DNA of 35,828 nt from positions 1-35,828 of the IMG/VR virus record IMGVR_UViG_3300007735_000671; one strand, given 5' to 3'. Shown here piece after piece: positions 6,659 to 15,686 of this stretch. The position numbers and the translations under genes are program-made. The stretch is from a virus. The notes beneath the pieces were generated by a model. That model saw nothing but the letters and a program-made list of their open reading frames with translations, ran no database searches and was not told where the DNA came from. Positions within the stretch are counted from its first letter, which is position 1. Each line of letters opens with the position of its first letter.

Positions 6659-7686
6659 TATCTTACGAACTGCATCCTTCTAAGCATGGCTGCTCCTAAT
6701 CCCTCGTAAGTACGAGTTCCGTTTTCTGTATACTGCCAACGCTCATCGGCTTTAATAAGTTTTTCTGCATCCCATGCAGGGCGTTGTACTACCTTGCCAG
6801 TTTTTTCATCTACCATGGTAAAGATTTTTCCATCTTTCCATAGTGGGTCGTTCCAATCTAAACTATCTTCATCTACCTCTAATAGGTCAGCCCACTTCTT
6901 GCGTTGTAATGAAGTAACATCCCATAGGGTGCGCCCAGCAGCAAAGTCATCAGAAAAGAACGGATATAACAAAGCCTGTTGGTCAGCAATCTCTTTTTTA
7001 ATTGCTTCTGCTGTAGTTTTAACTCTTAACCCTTGAGGGGTTACGGTTCCAATAAGTCTATTTAAATAACCGTTAGCAGTTGTTTGACTTACATCAACAC
7101 CCATTAATTTACCGTAAGACCTAATATCATCTATCTTAGATTGATATAAACCACCACTTGCTTTTGATACTACATCAGCATTACTAATAATGGTATTTTC
7201 AATATAGTCAGAATCCCAACCATTTAAAAAAGATGCTTCAGCAAGACTGCTTAAGTATGTAGCAACCGTAGGGTCAGAAGCATTAATACCCATGCCATTG
7301 GCAATACCAGATACAGTAACCTTATATTGATTTACTTTATCTTGATACCATTTTTCGCCATACCTTTGTCTGCCTGCAATATTACCCGCAACAGTAGGAC
7401 CCTTGCTTAAATACCAGTCGCTACTTGTAATCATATCTGCAATAGCATCAGCACTATAGATAAATTCACCAGTTGCTGGATTTCTTACTGCATCATAAAT
7501 AGCCTTTAGTTGTGGTTCATTTTTAAGCAAGTTAACAATCCAGGTTGCAATGGCTGGATTTGCAGTAGTTGGTTTTGTAGTACTTGCTGGAGTTGAATTA
7601 ACAAAAGGATTTGCTGGAAAACCTGGGGCTGCATCTAATGGAGATAGACCAAGCCTTTGTCTGATTTTATCTCTTTCGTCTACCAT
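6658..7686 (-). CDS. Internal virion-type protein (MVDERD family)
   Basis: A protein of 342 residues beginning MVDERDKIRQRLGLSPLD; start and stop both overlap neighbouring genes as TAATG. After a Pro/Thr/Ala-rich stretch (about residues 20-45) the protein is mainly helical and resembles the middle of the next gene: both carry a DAIADMI-like or YTAYV-like segment within long helices, but apart from the N-terminus the similarity is weak by eye. Near the C-terminus it has aromatic-rich WDVTSLQRKKWADLLEVDED. Likely an internal virion or DNA-ejection protein by position; unproven. Confidence 0.6.
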   Translation of the reverse strand: MVDERDKIRQRLGLSPLDAAPGFPANPFVNSTPASTTKPTTANPAIATWIVNLLKNEPQLKAIYDAVRNPATGEFIYSADAIADMITSSDWYLSKGPTVAGNIAGRQRYGEKWYQDKVNQYKVTVSGIANGMGINASDPTVATYLSSLAEASFLNGWDSDYIENTIISNADVVSKASGGLYQSKIDDIRSYGKLMGVDVSQTTANGYLNRLIGTVTPQGLRVKTTAEAIKKEIADQQALLYPFFSDDFAAGRTLWDVTSLQRKKWADLLEVDEDSLDWNDPLWKDGKIFTMVDEKTGKVVQRPAWDAEKLIKADERWQYTENGTRTYEGLGAAMLRRMQFVR

Positions 7687-8900
7687 TAACCTCTAACTCC
7701 TAACGCTTTTTCTAAGGCAGAACCAAATACATTTGCTGTTTGGAACTCTGCAAACATTGGGTCCTTTTGGGCACGCTCTTTAATTAATGCTGCAGCCTCT
7801 GCCTCACCAAAGCCAGGGGTTGTAACGCTAACTTTCTTACCACCAACCGTTTTAGTTTCAGTCTTTGTAGGTGTCTTAAGTTGTTTCTTCGTAACTAACT
7901 TAGCAAATTCTTCTGCTTGAGCATCATCAACAATTCTGCCCGTAAGAGCCTCTATGCCTTGTTTAAACAAAGCCTTAGAGTTTTCTTCTTTCATTAATTG
8001 AACTTGGTATGAAGGTCCACCAGTACCGCCACCCCATAATCCTCGTTGGATATTTAATAAATCATAAGGGCTAAGTTTTTGTCCAAGGCGAGAAGCATTT
8101 ATAGATTCTTGACCCCATGCTTCCCATTGTTTTTGTAACTCTGGTAATCCTGCACTAGCACTTACTACTCCAGCATCTACAAGAGTTTTCTTCCACTTGT
8201 TAAGTTCTGTTGGGTTAGCAATAGGAAACTGTTGTTTCCACTCTGTTAAAGATATACTGCCTTGCTCTGCAAGAGTAGGTTTTCTACGGCGAACCTGTGT
8301 TTCGCCACCTACATACACACCAGCCATACCTAAAGTAGGTGTAGTTCCAGTGCCAAGTATTGCTTTTGCATTAAAGTTAGGATTTTTTAATAACTGTTGC
8401 CCTGCTGGAGTATTTAATAATGCTTCAGTATCAATACCACTTGCTTGCATTTGGGCAAATTGCATTTGAGTATTTATGTTTGTTTGTTCTTCTAATGCTT
8501 TTTCTTGAGCAGCAACTTGTTCCTCATCACCACCAAAAAGACTGTCTATTATGTTAATACCAGTTGCAACTGCAGCAGCACCAATTACTCTTTTAGGAGT
8601 AATTATTTTACGCTTTTTAACTGCCTCGCCAGTAGCCTCTGCTGCAGCAGTTTTGGCTTTACGAGAGGTTACAGCCTTTGCTAAACCTTTAACAGCCTGA
8701 GCACCTTTAACAGCACCAGCACCCAATCCACCCAAAGCAGCACCACCCAATATTTGGGTTACGCCTCTTTCACGAAATAAAGTTAGTTTCTCAGGGTCAT
8801 CAAGTTCCCTTACAAGACTATCTAATTCACTCTGTGAAAATACATCTTTGTAGTTAGGATACTTTTCTTTGATAAGTTCTAGTTTTTCTTTTTCTGTCAT
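7686..8900 (-). CDS. Internal virion-type protein with hydrophobic segments
   Basis: A protein of 404 residues. The N-terminus is charged (MTEKEKLELIKEKYPNYKDV). Two hydrophobic Gly/Ala-rich stretches follow, at about 47-75 (ILGGAALGGLGAGAVKGAQA) and 104-120 (VIGAAAVATGINIIDSLFG), able to insert into a membrane. The rest is helical and Lys/Gln-rich with a Thr/Lys-rich basic linker near the end. Hydrophobic stretches within an otherwise soluble protein fit a DNA-ejection protein that inserts in the host envelope (inference). It carries one GTTTAAAC site (7961-7968) inside the coding sequence. Confidence 0.55.
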   Translation of the reverse strand: MTEKEKLELIKEKYPNYKDVFSQSELDSLVRELDDPEKLTLFRERGVTQILGGAALGGLGAGAVKGAQAVKGLAKAVTSRKAKTAAAEATGEAVKKRKIITPKRVIGAAAVATGINIIDSLFGGDEEQVAAQEKALEEQTNINTQMQFAQMQASGIDTEALLNTPAGQQLLKNPNFNAKAILGTGTTPTLGMAGVYVGGETQVRRRKPTLAEQGSISLTEWKQQFPIANPTELNKWKKTLVDAGVVSASAGLPELQKQWEAWGQESINASRLGQKLSPYDLLNIQRGLWGGGTGGPSYQVQLMKEENSKALFKQGIEALTGRIVDDAQAEEFAKLVTKKQLKTPTKTETKTVGGKKVSVTTPGFGEAEAAALIKERAQKDPMFAEFQTANVFGSALEKALGVRG

Positions 8901-8904
8901 ATTC

Positions 8905-11900
8905 CTATCCCAAGGTCACAGGGTCATTTTGTAAAAAGCGGTTGTAGAAATCTTCAAACTCTGGTGAACCATTTTTTAATTGTGATACTACAGAGTTCCA
9001 GTATCCATCTAAATCAGCATTATCTTCTGCTGCCAATGTAGATGCTTGTCCATAAGCCTTACGAGTTTGTAACTCTCTGGCTATTTGTCCTCTTGCTTGT
9101 AGATAGATAGCCATGGCTTGTACCACCTGACGGTTACCATTATCTGCCATCCACTTTGGATTAGATAACATGCTATTCATAGCCTGCATCCTATAAATCC
9201 ACTTGCCTCTATCTACATTTAGATAGTCAGCCTGCCAGTCTGCATTTCTTTGTGATAAATCAGCAACCATTAATTGCTTAAGAGCCTGTAATTCTTCAGC
9301 GCCTGAGTCATTATATGATTCATAACCTTGTGCTTGTAGTTGTGAATCAAGCAAGTTCATATTCTTACGGAACTCAATCCAACCAACTTTGATATTGGCA
9401 TCACGCTTAAGTTGTGCTGGGTCACGGCGTTCACGGAACTTTTCAGTTGAACCAGGAACTGGTGCATTTCCATATTGCCATGCGTATACAGCCTCTGAGA
9501 AGTCATACTTACCATCTGGGTCATTGACTAAGAACCCAATCATTTCAGGTGCTGTTTGACCAATCTGGCTTACTAAGTCGCTATATCTCTTGATATTAGT
9601 AAATGCTTTTTGTGATGCTTGAGCACCTGTTGGGTTAAATGAAGAACTAACCAAGGCTGGACCCATCTCTGGATACATCTCAAGGAACAACACTTCTGCA
9701 TCTCTACCATAAACATCCTGTAATTTACGGAATTGTTGTGAGTAAAAACTTAATGGTGAATCATACTGAGCAGCAAATGGCATTACAAGGTTAGATAAAA
9801 TACGAACCTTATAGAAATCATTAGTTAACTTTGCTACTTCTTCAAGACTTGGCATCTTTTCGCGCTCGCCTAAGTTATATTTAATTAACTCATAACGATA
9901 AACCGTATTAAATGTACGACTCCATAGTTCATCTTGTCCTGCAAGAGATGCTAGTTTCTGTGCTGCAGGTGGAAGTAACTGTCGTAATACACCTTCTTGT
10001 GTACCAAAAGGTAACACTGGAAGAACTGAAGATGTGAATATATCTTCTAGGTCTGGCTTAGCCTTTACCAATTCATTAACTGGTAGTACCACTAATGGAC
10101 CAAATCCTGCTAATGCTTCACCTTGGAATAAAACATCAAGGCTTCGTACTGGAATAGATACTTGCATACCAGTGGCGCGGATAGCCTCAGCCATACCTTT
10201 ACCCCAGCCAGGAATCTTTTCAACGGCGCTAATTACGCCTTCTGACATAGGTACAACAATCTTATTGTCGTAAGAAAACTCAGTTGTTGGATTGCCTTCT
10301 GCATCAATAACATTAGGTTGGTTACGAAGTGATGAAACTATTTGTCCAGCACGAGCAACAACTGCTGGGTTTTCAGTAGCCAATCCACTCCAACGGCGGA
10401 TAGTATTTTCCCATGCGTTAAAGAACGGCATAATAAACCGCATTTTTTCACCAGCATAAGACTTACGAATAATTGTAAATAGTGTTTTATTAATTTCTTT
10501 GCGAGTGCTTTCAACTACATCTCGGCGTAGGTTATTAATCTCATCTACAGTTAATTCAGCCTTTGGATTGTTAGTGTTTAAACGCTTGGTTGATAAAGCC
10601 ACATCAAGTTTGTCTTGATAGTCTGAACGGTATATTGCTCTAGCCAGTGGATGACGAGCAAGGGTTGTTTCAGGTAATGAGCCAAGGAAGTAAAACGCCT
10701 TGTCAATAACCTTAGCCGTAGCATCCATAATATTACGAGCCTGTGGACTAGTTGGAACAATACGACCAACAATATCTGGTAGTTCAGTAGCATTTTTGAA
10801 GTGGTTACGCAGCCATGTTTCAGTTACTTGACCAGTACGAAATGCCTCTTGCATTTGTGAATCTGGTAAGTATCTATTAAATGCACTGTATAAATCACCA
10901 ACAAAATCTTCTGCTTCTATACTTGCGTTTAAACGCTCTGAAGGTACTTTAATACCAGGAACATCAATGTTAAACCTTCGTGCATAGCCTACATTTTCTG
11001 GCTTGCGTAACCATTTAACTATTTCCTCTGGTCGTACACCATCTAGCATTTGTTGAACCAATGGGTCTATACGACCATCAGGAGAACGGAAGAAAGTATT
11101 AAGTTGATTAGCCCAACCAGAGTAATAGTCTGGCATATTAGGAGTTAATACATCTTCAACAAAGTTGTTGTGTTCAGCAGCAAAGAACTGTGATGGATGG
11201 TCTACGAATCTACGATATGAGTCTGTGTTGTCAGTACGGTCATATAGAATCTGACCTAACTCACCACGGAAAGCATCATCAATTTCTACTTTAGTACCAT
11301 CATAAAGAGTAATAACTCTACGCCCAGTACCTTGTATTTGTTTAGGTGCACCGATTCTTGTTTCTTCAACAATACGAGCATCTAATCTATTAAGTAAATT
11401 TTCTAAATTCTTCTTAGAGGTAGCCTGCATATCGGCAGCCTCACGAACAACTTGTGCTAAACCTGCGGTTGGGTATTCTCGTTTACTGGAGAGGGACTCG
11501 GATAATTCTGCAATGCGCTCTCTAGTGCTCTTTGTGCTAAGAGTTGGGCGAACTCCTTGCGCTCTTGCGGTGACATTTCCGACACTGGCTTGGGTGCCTT
11601 GACCCAGTGCAAACCTTGCGCTTGCTCCTTCATCGCCTGTTCCTCTCGTTACGATAAATGCGTTATCCCAATCACCTCTGGCAATAGCAGCCAAATCTGC
11701 TATTGACTTTTGGTTTCTTTCTACGCCAAGTTTAACAGCCTCGGCACGGTCCATAATAACATTGGTTGGTTCTGCCCATATATGTGGCACACCATCAATA
11801 TTTTCAACCCATGTACCAAAATGGTCTGCTTTGCCAAACTTCTCAAGGTTCTTTTCAAAGTGTGCTGCTACGGAATCAATCCAACCCTGTGGGTTTGCTG

Positions 11901-14900
11901 CAGCATCTTCTAATCTAAAAGTATGTGTAGCACCACGAACGGCTACTGATATACCTGTAGTTGGTACATCTCCTGAAAAGTCAAATGTACCGCCTTGATT
12001 TTTAATAGTACGCTCAATAATGCTAAGCATCCTTGGTTCATTACCAAGTATTTGCTGTTGTCTTTTAACAGAATCAAGTCTGCGTTGTGTAAGAGTTACA
12101 AACGGACTTTGACCAAAACCTTCTACCATCTCAGGGTCTACAAGAACTGTAGCCCTACCATTAGCCTTGTTATCAGGTAAAACCACCTTACCAATTCCAT
12201 TGGCTCTCATCCAATCAAGAAGTGGCTTTTCTTTACCTTCCCACGCAGCACGGTTACGAGGCGTTCCTCTTTCAATACCAAGAACAGTTTTAAGTTCTGG
12301 ATAATCAACAAGGTTTAAACGAGGACTGCGTAGGTTTTCCGTACGAAGGTCTACTTCTAATCCATAAACCTTTTGTCCAATAACTGCACCTTGATTACCA
12401 GGTTTCTTAATTCTAAATTCTGCCGTAGTAAGTAACTTTTGAGATACTGTATTTGGGTCAATAGTTGTCCAGCGACCAGTTTGTGGATTTAATACTTCAA
12501 CAACATTTCCTTTATTTACAGTATTAACAAATCCTTCACGCATATCAGCAGCAATGGTTTGCATTGACAATGATGGTTTGCGTGCTGGTGGTTTAACAAG
12601 TTCACCAGTTTCTCTTGCAACTAAATTCTTAGGCAGTGGATAAGCCCGACCAGTTAAACGCTTGTATATTTCAGATGCAGATATTCTAGGCATACCAGCA
12701 TCGGCATATTGTTCTGCAACATCTTGACTATATGACATAGCCAGTGGTCTATTTTTATCTAATGTTTTAATTGCAGCAGTAGAACCGTGGTATAGATATT
12801 GACCTGTTATATACTCAGAAAGTTCAAGTAACTCTTTGTATTGAGCCTCATTTAATTTGCCTTGTAAGAATAAACGCTCTGCAGCCTCTGCATATAAACG
12901 AGCCTCATTAAGTACTTTTTCAGTAGCAAATATTTCAGATTGAGTTTCTGCAAGTTGCTTTCGTAACTGAATTGAATCTTCACGCAAACCTTTATTTACT
13001 AAAGTTCTATCTGCAAGTCGTTCTATACCTTGAACTCGGTTGTTATACCAAGACTTAAATCCATCACGGTTTAAATCACCAAGGGCTAATAAACCATAAC
13101 CTTTACCAAGAATAGAAAGTGTTGCTTCGCTAACATTTCGGATAGTATAACCAAGGCGTAGAAGTACGGAAGCCTTCCACATATCATTTAAAATACCACT
13201 TACATAACGCATTGTGTCAGGGTCAATAATTTCACCCTTGCGACCTATTGACTTTAATACACCCTTATTTGCCTCAAGGACACGAGCATAATTTTCTAGG
13301 TCTACCATTGGCAGTGCGTTAGCACCTTGGCGCTCTAAGTAAGGAATTTTAAGAATAACATCGTCATCAGTCATTAAGAACTTACGGTCACGAATAGTAT
13401 CTAATGCACTTTGACGGCGTGATTTATACTGGTTCCAAATAAATAAACCTTGTTCATCAGTTAATCCAAGTTTTCTATTAACTGCACTAATTGCTAAATC
13501 TTCAAAAGATACAGCAACTGTTGAGCGTAGTTCTGGCAATCCACCAGCACGAAGATATGCTCTTGTGTGGTCGTCAATTATTGACTGTGCATCTTGCCCA
13601 ACTAAACGGCGTAGTTGCTCACCAAAGGCTCGCATTTCCGCAAATGAATCAGAGTCATTAAAGTTTACATAGCCTGCTGCTTTTTCTTGAAAAGCATCGC
13701 CAACTTTTCTCATACCAAAATTTACAACTGCAATAAGAGGGTGATACTTAGTTGGTTGTATAACTCCTACAGTTGGAAACTTAGTAGGTTGGTCTATACC
13801 TTTAATTCTTGCTGCTTTAGTTTCAGCACGGCTAATAGCCAACTTTTCAAATACTGGCTTACCAAATGTACGCTTACTTAAATCTGCAGGCTTTTCATTA
13901 AATGACCTAATCATACGATAGTATGGGTCAGCCTCAACTTGCTTAACTAATTCATTTGCTGAATCTAATTTATTGGCATCATCTACTATACCATTGGTAG
14001 GTACATTGTTTAAAACTTTTTTATCTAAATCTGTTGTATCATTAATTTTATCAAGAACAAATGCTAAGTCACGGCGTTTTGCAATTAAACGAGCAGAAGC
14101 AGAACCTATTTCCTTATTTGTTCCAAGGCGTGCTGTTGCAACAAATGTATCTGCCACATCATCTACAGTCTTTGCCTCACCTAATAGATAGGCTAAAGTA
14201 TCTCCATCATTAGATTGTTGAACCAATGGATGGTTACGGATTGCAACTCTATCTGATTTAGCAAACCAAGATAGGGTATTGTAAAGTTGTCCGCCTTCTT
14301 CACGACCCTCATTAATTGTTCTAGCCAAAGTTTGTGGAGATATAACTTTTACTGAACGCAAAGTCTTTGGCATTAAAAAGTCTTTTAATAATTTATTAGC
14401 ATTTGTATCTACTGCACCTAGTGGGCGAGTAACAACTGCTTTACGAGCAAGACCAGCAGCCTTGCCTAACTTACCAAGTGGGTCAGTTACTGTTGTAAAA
14501 AATGTATCGTAGGCACCACTAAGACCTTTAGCAGCCCAATCTTCATCAAATGTTTTACGGTCATTTGGGTCAAATATATTAAAATCATTAGCCAATTCAT
14601 TTGGACCCAATATTCCAAAAGACCATTTAGATTGTAAGTATGATAATGCTTGACCTGGGGATATTTCTTCTTTATTTTCCCATGCTTGTTTTACATCACC
14701 AGTACCAAGCGTTGTTAATGCTGCAGATAGTGGTTGTCTTAAATATCTACCACCAGTTTCGTAAGAAACCATTGCTGTTGGTAGTAAAATCTTTTCAAAT
14801 GCTGCTCCAACTGGCTTACGAATTGGATAAGTTGTTGCTTGTAATGTGGTTCTAAAAGCGTTACCTGCAAAATTAAACGCATCTCCTACCCAATTTTTGT

Positions 14901-15015
14901 CATTGGATGACACGGAGGCAAGGTCAAATAACATTGATGGTAAGCCAATTTCATTGGCAAACCCATTACCCTGCAGTTTTTGCGCTGCATTTCCAAGTAT
15001 GTCGCTAAAACTCAT
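8905..15015 (-). CDS. Giant polyvalent internal virion protein with ADP-ribosyltransferase-like domain
   Basis: A protein of 2036 residues, by far the largest here. The start overlaps the upstream stop as ATGA. Residues of about 735-970 contain YLYHGSTAAIKTLDKNRPLA followed by SYSQDVAEQYA, the H-G-T/S then S-x-S layout of ADP-ribosyltransferase domains known from polyvalent phage proteins. The rest is long helical sequence, including FWLRNH-type, KMRFIMPFFNAWENTIRRWS and VLPVLPFGTQEGVLRQLLPP blocks towards the C-terminus that I associate with large polyvalent or ejection proteins. No transglycosylase motif was recognised. As in other short-tailed phages, such a protein is probably packaged and injected with the DNA, where a transferase domain could modify host proteins early (inference). 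It holds three GTTTAAAC sites (10576, 10927, 12313). Confidence 0.7.
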   Translation of the reverse strand: MSFSDILGNAAQKLQGNGFANEIGLPSMLFDLASVSSNDKNWVGDAFNFAGNAFRTTLQATTYPIRKPVGAAFEKILLPTAMVSYETGGRYLRQPLSAALTTLGTGDVKQAWENKEEISPGQALSYLQSKWSFGILGPNELANDFNIFDPNDRKTFDEDWAAKGLSGAYDTFFTTVTDPLGKLGKAAGLARKAVVTRPLGAVDTNANKLLKDFLMPKTLRSVKVISPQTLARTINEGREEGGQLYNTLSWFAKSDRVAIRNHPLVQQSNDGDTLAYLLGEAKTVDDVADTFVATARLGTNKEIGSASARLIAKRRDLAFVLDKINDTTDLDKKVLNNVPTNGIVDDANKLDSANELVKQVEADPYYRMIRSFNEKPADLSKRTFGKPVFEKLAISRAETKAARIKGIDQPTKFPTVGVIQPTKYHPLIAVVNFGMRKVGDAFQEKAAGYVNFNDSDSFAEMRAFGEQLRRLVGQDAQSIIDDHTRAYLRAGGLPELRSTVAVSFEDLAISAVNRKLGLTDEQGLFIWNQYKSRRQSALDTIRDRKFLMTDDDVILKIPYLERQGANALPMVDLENYARVLEANKGVLKSIGRKGEIIDPDTMRYVSGILNDMWKASVLLRLGYTIRNVSEATLSILGKGYGLLALGDLNRDGFKSWYNNRVQGIERLADRTLVNKGLREDSIQLRKQLAETQSEIFATEKVLNEARLYAEAAERLFLQGKLNEAQYKELLELSEYITGQYLYHGSTAAIKTLDKNRPLAMSYSQDVAEQYADAGMPRISASEIYKRLTGRAYPLPKNLVARETGELVKPPARKPSLSMQTIAADMREGFVNTVNKGNVVEVLNPQTGRWTTIDPNTVSQKLLTTAEFRIKKPGNQGAVIGQKVYGLEVDLRTENLRSPRLNLVDYPELKTVLGIERGTPRNRAAWEGKEKPLLDWMRANGIGKVVLPDNKANGRATVLVDPEMVEGFGQSPFVTLTQRRLDSVKRQQQILGNEPRMLSIIERTIKNQGGTFDFSGDVPTTGISVAVRGATHTFRLEDAAANPQGWIDSVAAHFEKNLEKFGKADHFGTWVENIDGVPHIWAEPTNVIMDRAEAVKLGVERNQKSIADLAAIARGDWDNAFIVTRGTGDEGASARFALGQGTQASVGNVTARAQGVRPTLSTKSTRERIAELSESLSSKREYPTAGLAQVVREAADMQATSKKNLENLLNRLDARIVEETRIGAPKQIQGTGRRVITLYDGTKVEIDDAFRGELGQILYDRTDNTDSYRRFVDHPSQFFAAEHNNFVEDVLTPNMPDYYSGWANQLNTFFRSPDGRIDPLVQQMLDGVRPEEIVKWLRKPENVGYARRFNIDVPGIKVPSERLNASIEAEDFVGDLYSAFNRYLPDSQMQEAFRTGQVTETWLRNHFKNATELPDIVGRIVPTSPQARNIMDATAKVIDKAFYFLGSLPETTLARHPLARAIYRSDYQDKLDVALSTKRLNTNNPKAELTVDEINNLRRDVVESTRKEINKTLFTIIRKSYAGEKMRFIMPFFNAWENTIRRWSGLATENPAVVARAGQIVSSLRNQPNVIDAEGNPTTEFSYDNKIVVPMSEGVISAVEKIPGWGKGMAEAIRATGMQVSIPVRSLDVLFQGEALAGFGPLVVLPVNELVKAKPDLEDIFTSSVLPVLPFGTQEGVLRQLLPPAAQKLASLAGQDELWSRTFNTVYRYELIKYNLGEREKMPSLEEVAKLTNDFYKVRILSNLVMPFAAQYDSPLSFYSQQFRKLQDVYGRDAEVLFLEMYPEMGPALVSSSFNPTGAQASQKAFTNIKRYSDLVSQIGQTAPEMIGFLVNDPDGKYDFSEAVYAWQYGNAPVPGSTEKFRERRDPAQLKRDANIKVGWIEFRKNMNLLDSQLQAQGYESYNDSGAEELQALKQLMVADLSQRNADWQADYLNVDRGKWIYRMQAMNSMLSNPKWMADNGNRQVVQAMAIYLQARGQIARELQTRKAYGQASTLAAEDNADLDGYWNSVVSQLKNGSPEFEDFYNRFLQNDPVTLG

Positions 15016-15443
15016 AATATGCTTTTTAGATACCTTACATAGTTGCGATAAGCATTAGATGTAGTTGGTAGTTCTGCAAGTGTTGCTAAGTATGGAAGTG
15101 CTTGGCGCATACGGTCAGCATCTTCACCATTAGCAGTTTGGTCTGTTGCATACATGCTATCAAGACCTTCGGTTGCACCCATACGCACATCTTCATCTAT
15201 TCGTTGAGTTGGTGCAGTTAATGGTACAAATGGTGTTTGTCCACCAGTACGAAATCCACGATTACCTGATGGTGATGGCACTCTTGCTACTGCAGGATTC
15301 TGTCCTGCCATTGGTGCGCTTGTTTGCATATCATAAAAATCTTGTGCGTTATCAATACCTGCTGCATATCTTGCTGGTTGTCCGCTAGTTCCTGCGCCAC
15401 CTGTTGCTGATACTTCAAAGTTTTCTGAGGCTTTCTTAGCCAT
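15012..15443 (-). CDS. Small virion-operon protein, Gly/Thr/Pro-rich
   Basis: Start placed at ATG 15443 (MAKKASENFEVSATGGAG), four to five bases after GGGAGG; an in-frame GTG at 15455 would sit on that site. The product has 143 residues: a flexible Gly/Ser/Pro/Thr-rich first two thirds and a helical end (DRMRQALPYLATLAELPTTS then YRNYVRYLKSIL). Its stop overlaps the start of the giant gene. I do not recognise the family. A chaperone or small internal protein for the giant product is a reasonable guess from coupling alone. Confidence 0.55.
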   Translation of the reverse strand: MAKKASENFEVSATGGAGTSGQPARYAAGIDNAQDFYDMQTSAPMAGQNPAVARVPSPSGNRGFRTGGQTPFVPLTAPTQRIDEDVRMGATEGLDSMYATDQTANGEDADRMRQALPYLATLAELPTTSNAYRNYVRYLKSIL

Positions 15444-15478
15444 CTTTCCTCCCACCTAAGTTCGGATATTTAATATTA

Positions 15479-15501
15479 TGAGCAGTTTTAAAACATGCTC
15501 A
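15479..15501 (-). promoter_or_regulatory. Leader hairpin, copy A
   Basis: Arms TGAGCA (15479-15484) and TGCTCA (15496-15501) enclose the 11-base loop GTTTTAAAACA. It lies 36 bases before the start at 15443, on the minus strand. A second copy with the same arm length, loop length and flanks lies at 34951-34973 before the tail gene. On the plus strand six T follow (15504-15509), so it could also end antisense transcription. Two equal designs in front of two late genes suggest a regulatory or RNA-processing element. Confidence 0.5.
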
Positions 15502-15511
15502 GGTTTTTTAA

Positions 15512-15673
15512 TTACTTACTGCGTGAACCACGAGTTCCGCTTGGATTTCCTGAGAAATATGTCTTTCCACCTTTTGATGATGCTTTCTTAGCCATCATTG
15601 GTTTTTGAGTTGGAGCCTTGCCTGCTGAACCTTGGTTCTTAGGCTTCTTTCCTCCTGATAGGGACTTCTTCAT
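15512..15673 (-). CDS. Small lysine/glycine/serine-rich basic protein
   Basis: Start at ATG 15673, seven bases after GGGAGG; an upstream in-frame Met at 15694 overlaps the portal gene and that site. The 53-residue product (MKKSLSGGKKPKNQGSAGKA at the start, ending SGTRGSRSK) is basic, with almost no hydrophobic residues. It lies between portal and the giant internal protein. Composition suggests a nucleic-acid-binding, intrinsically unfolded virion peptide, like the basic peptides at 1329-2044; no family recognised. Confidence 0.55.
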   Translation of the reverse strand: MKKSLSGGKKPKNQGSAGKAPTQKPMMAKKASSKGGKTYFSGNPSGTRGSRSK

Positions 15674-15686
15674 TTGTTCACCTCCC

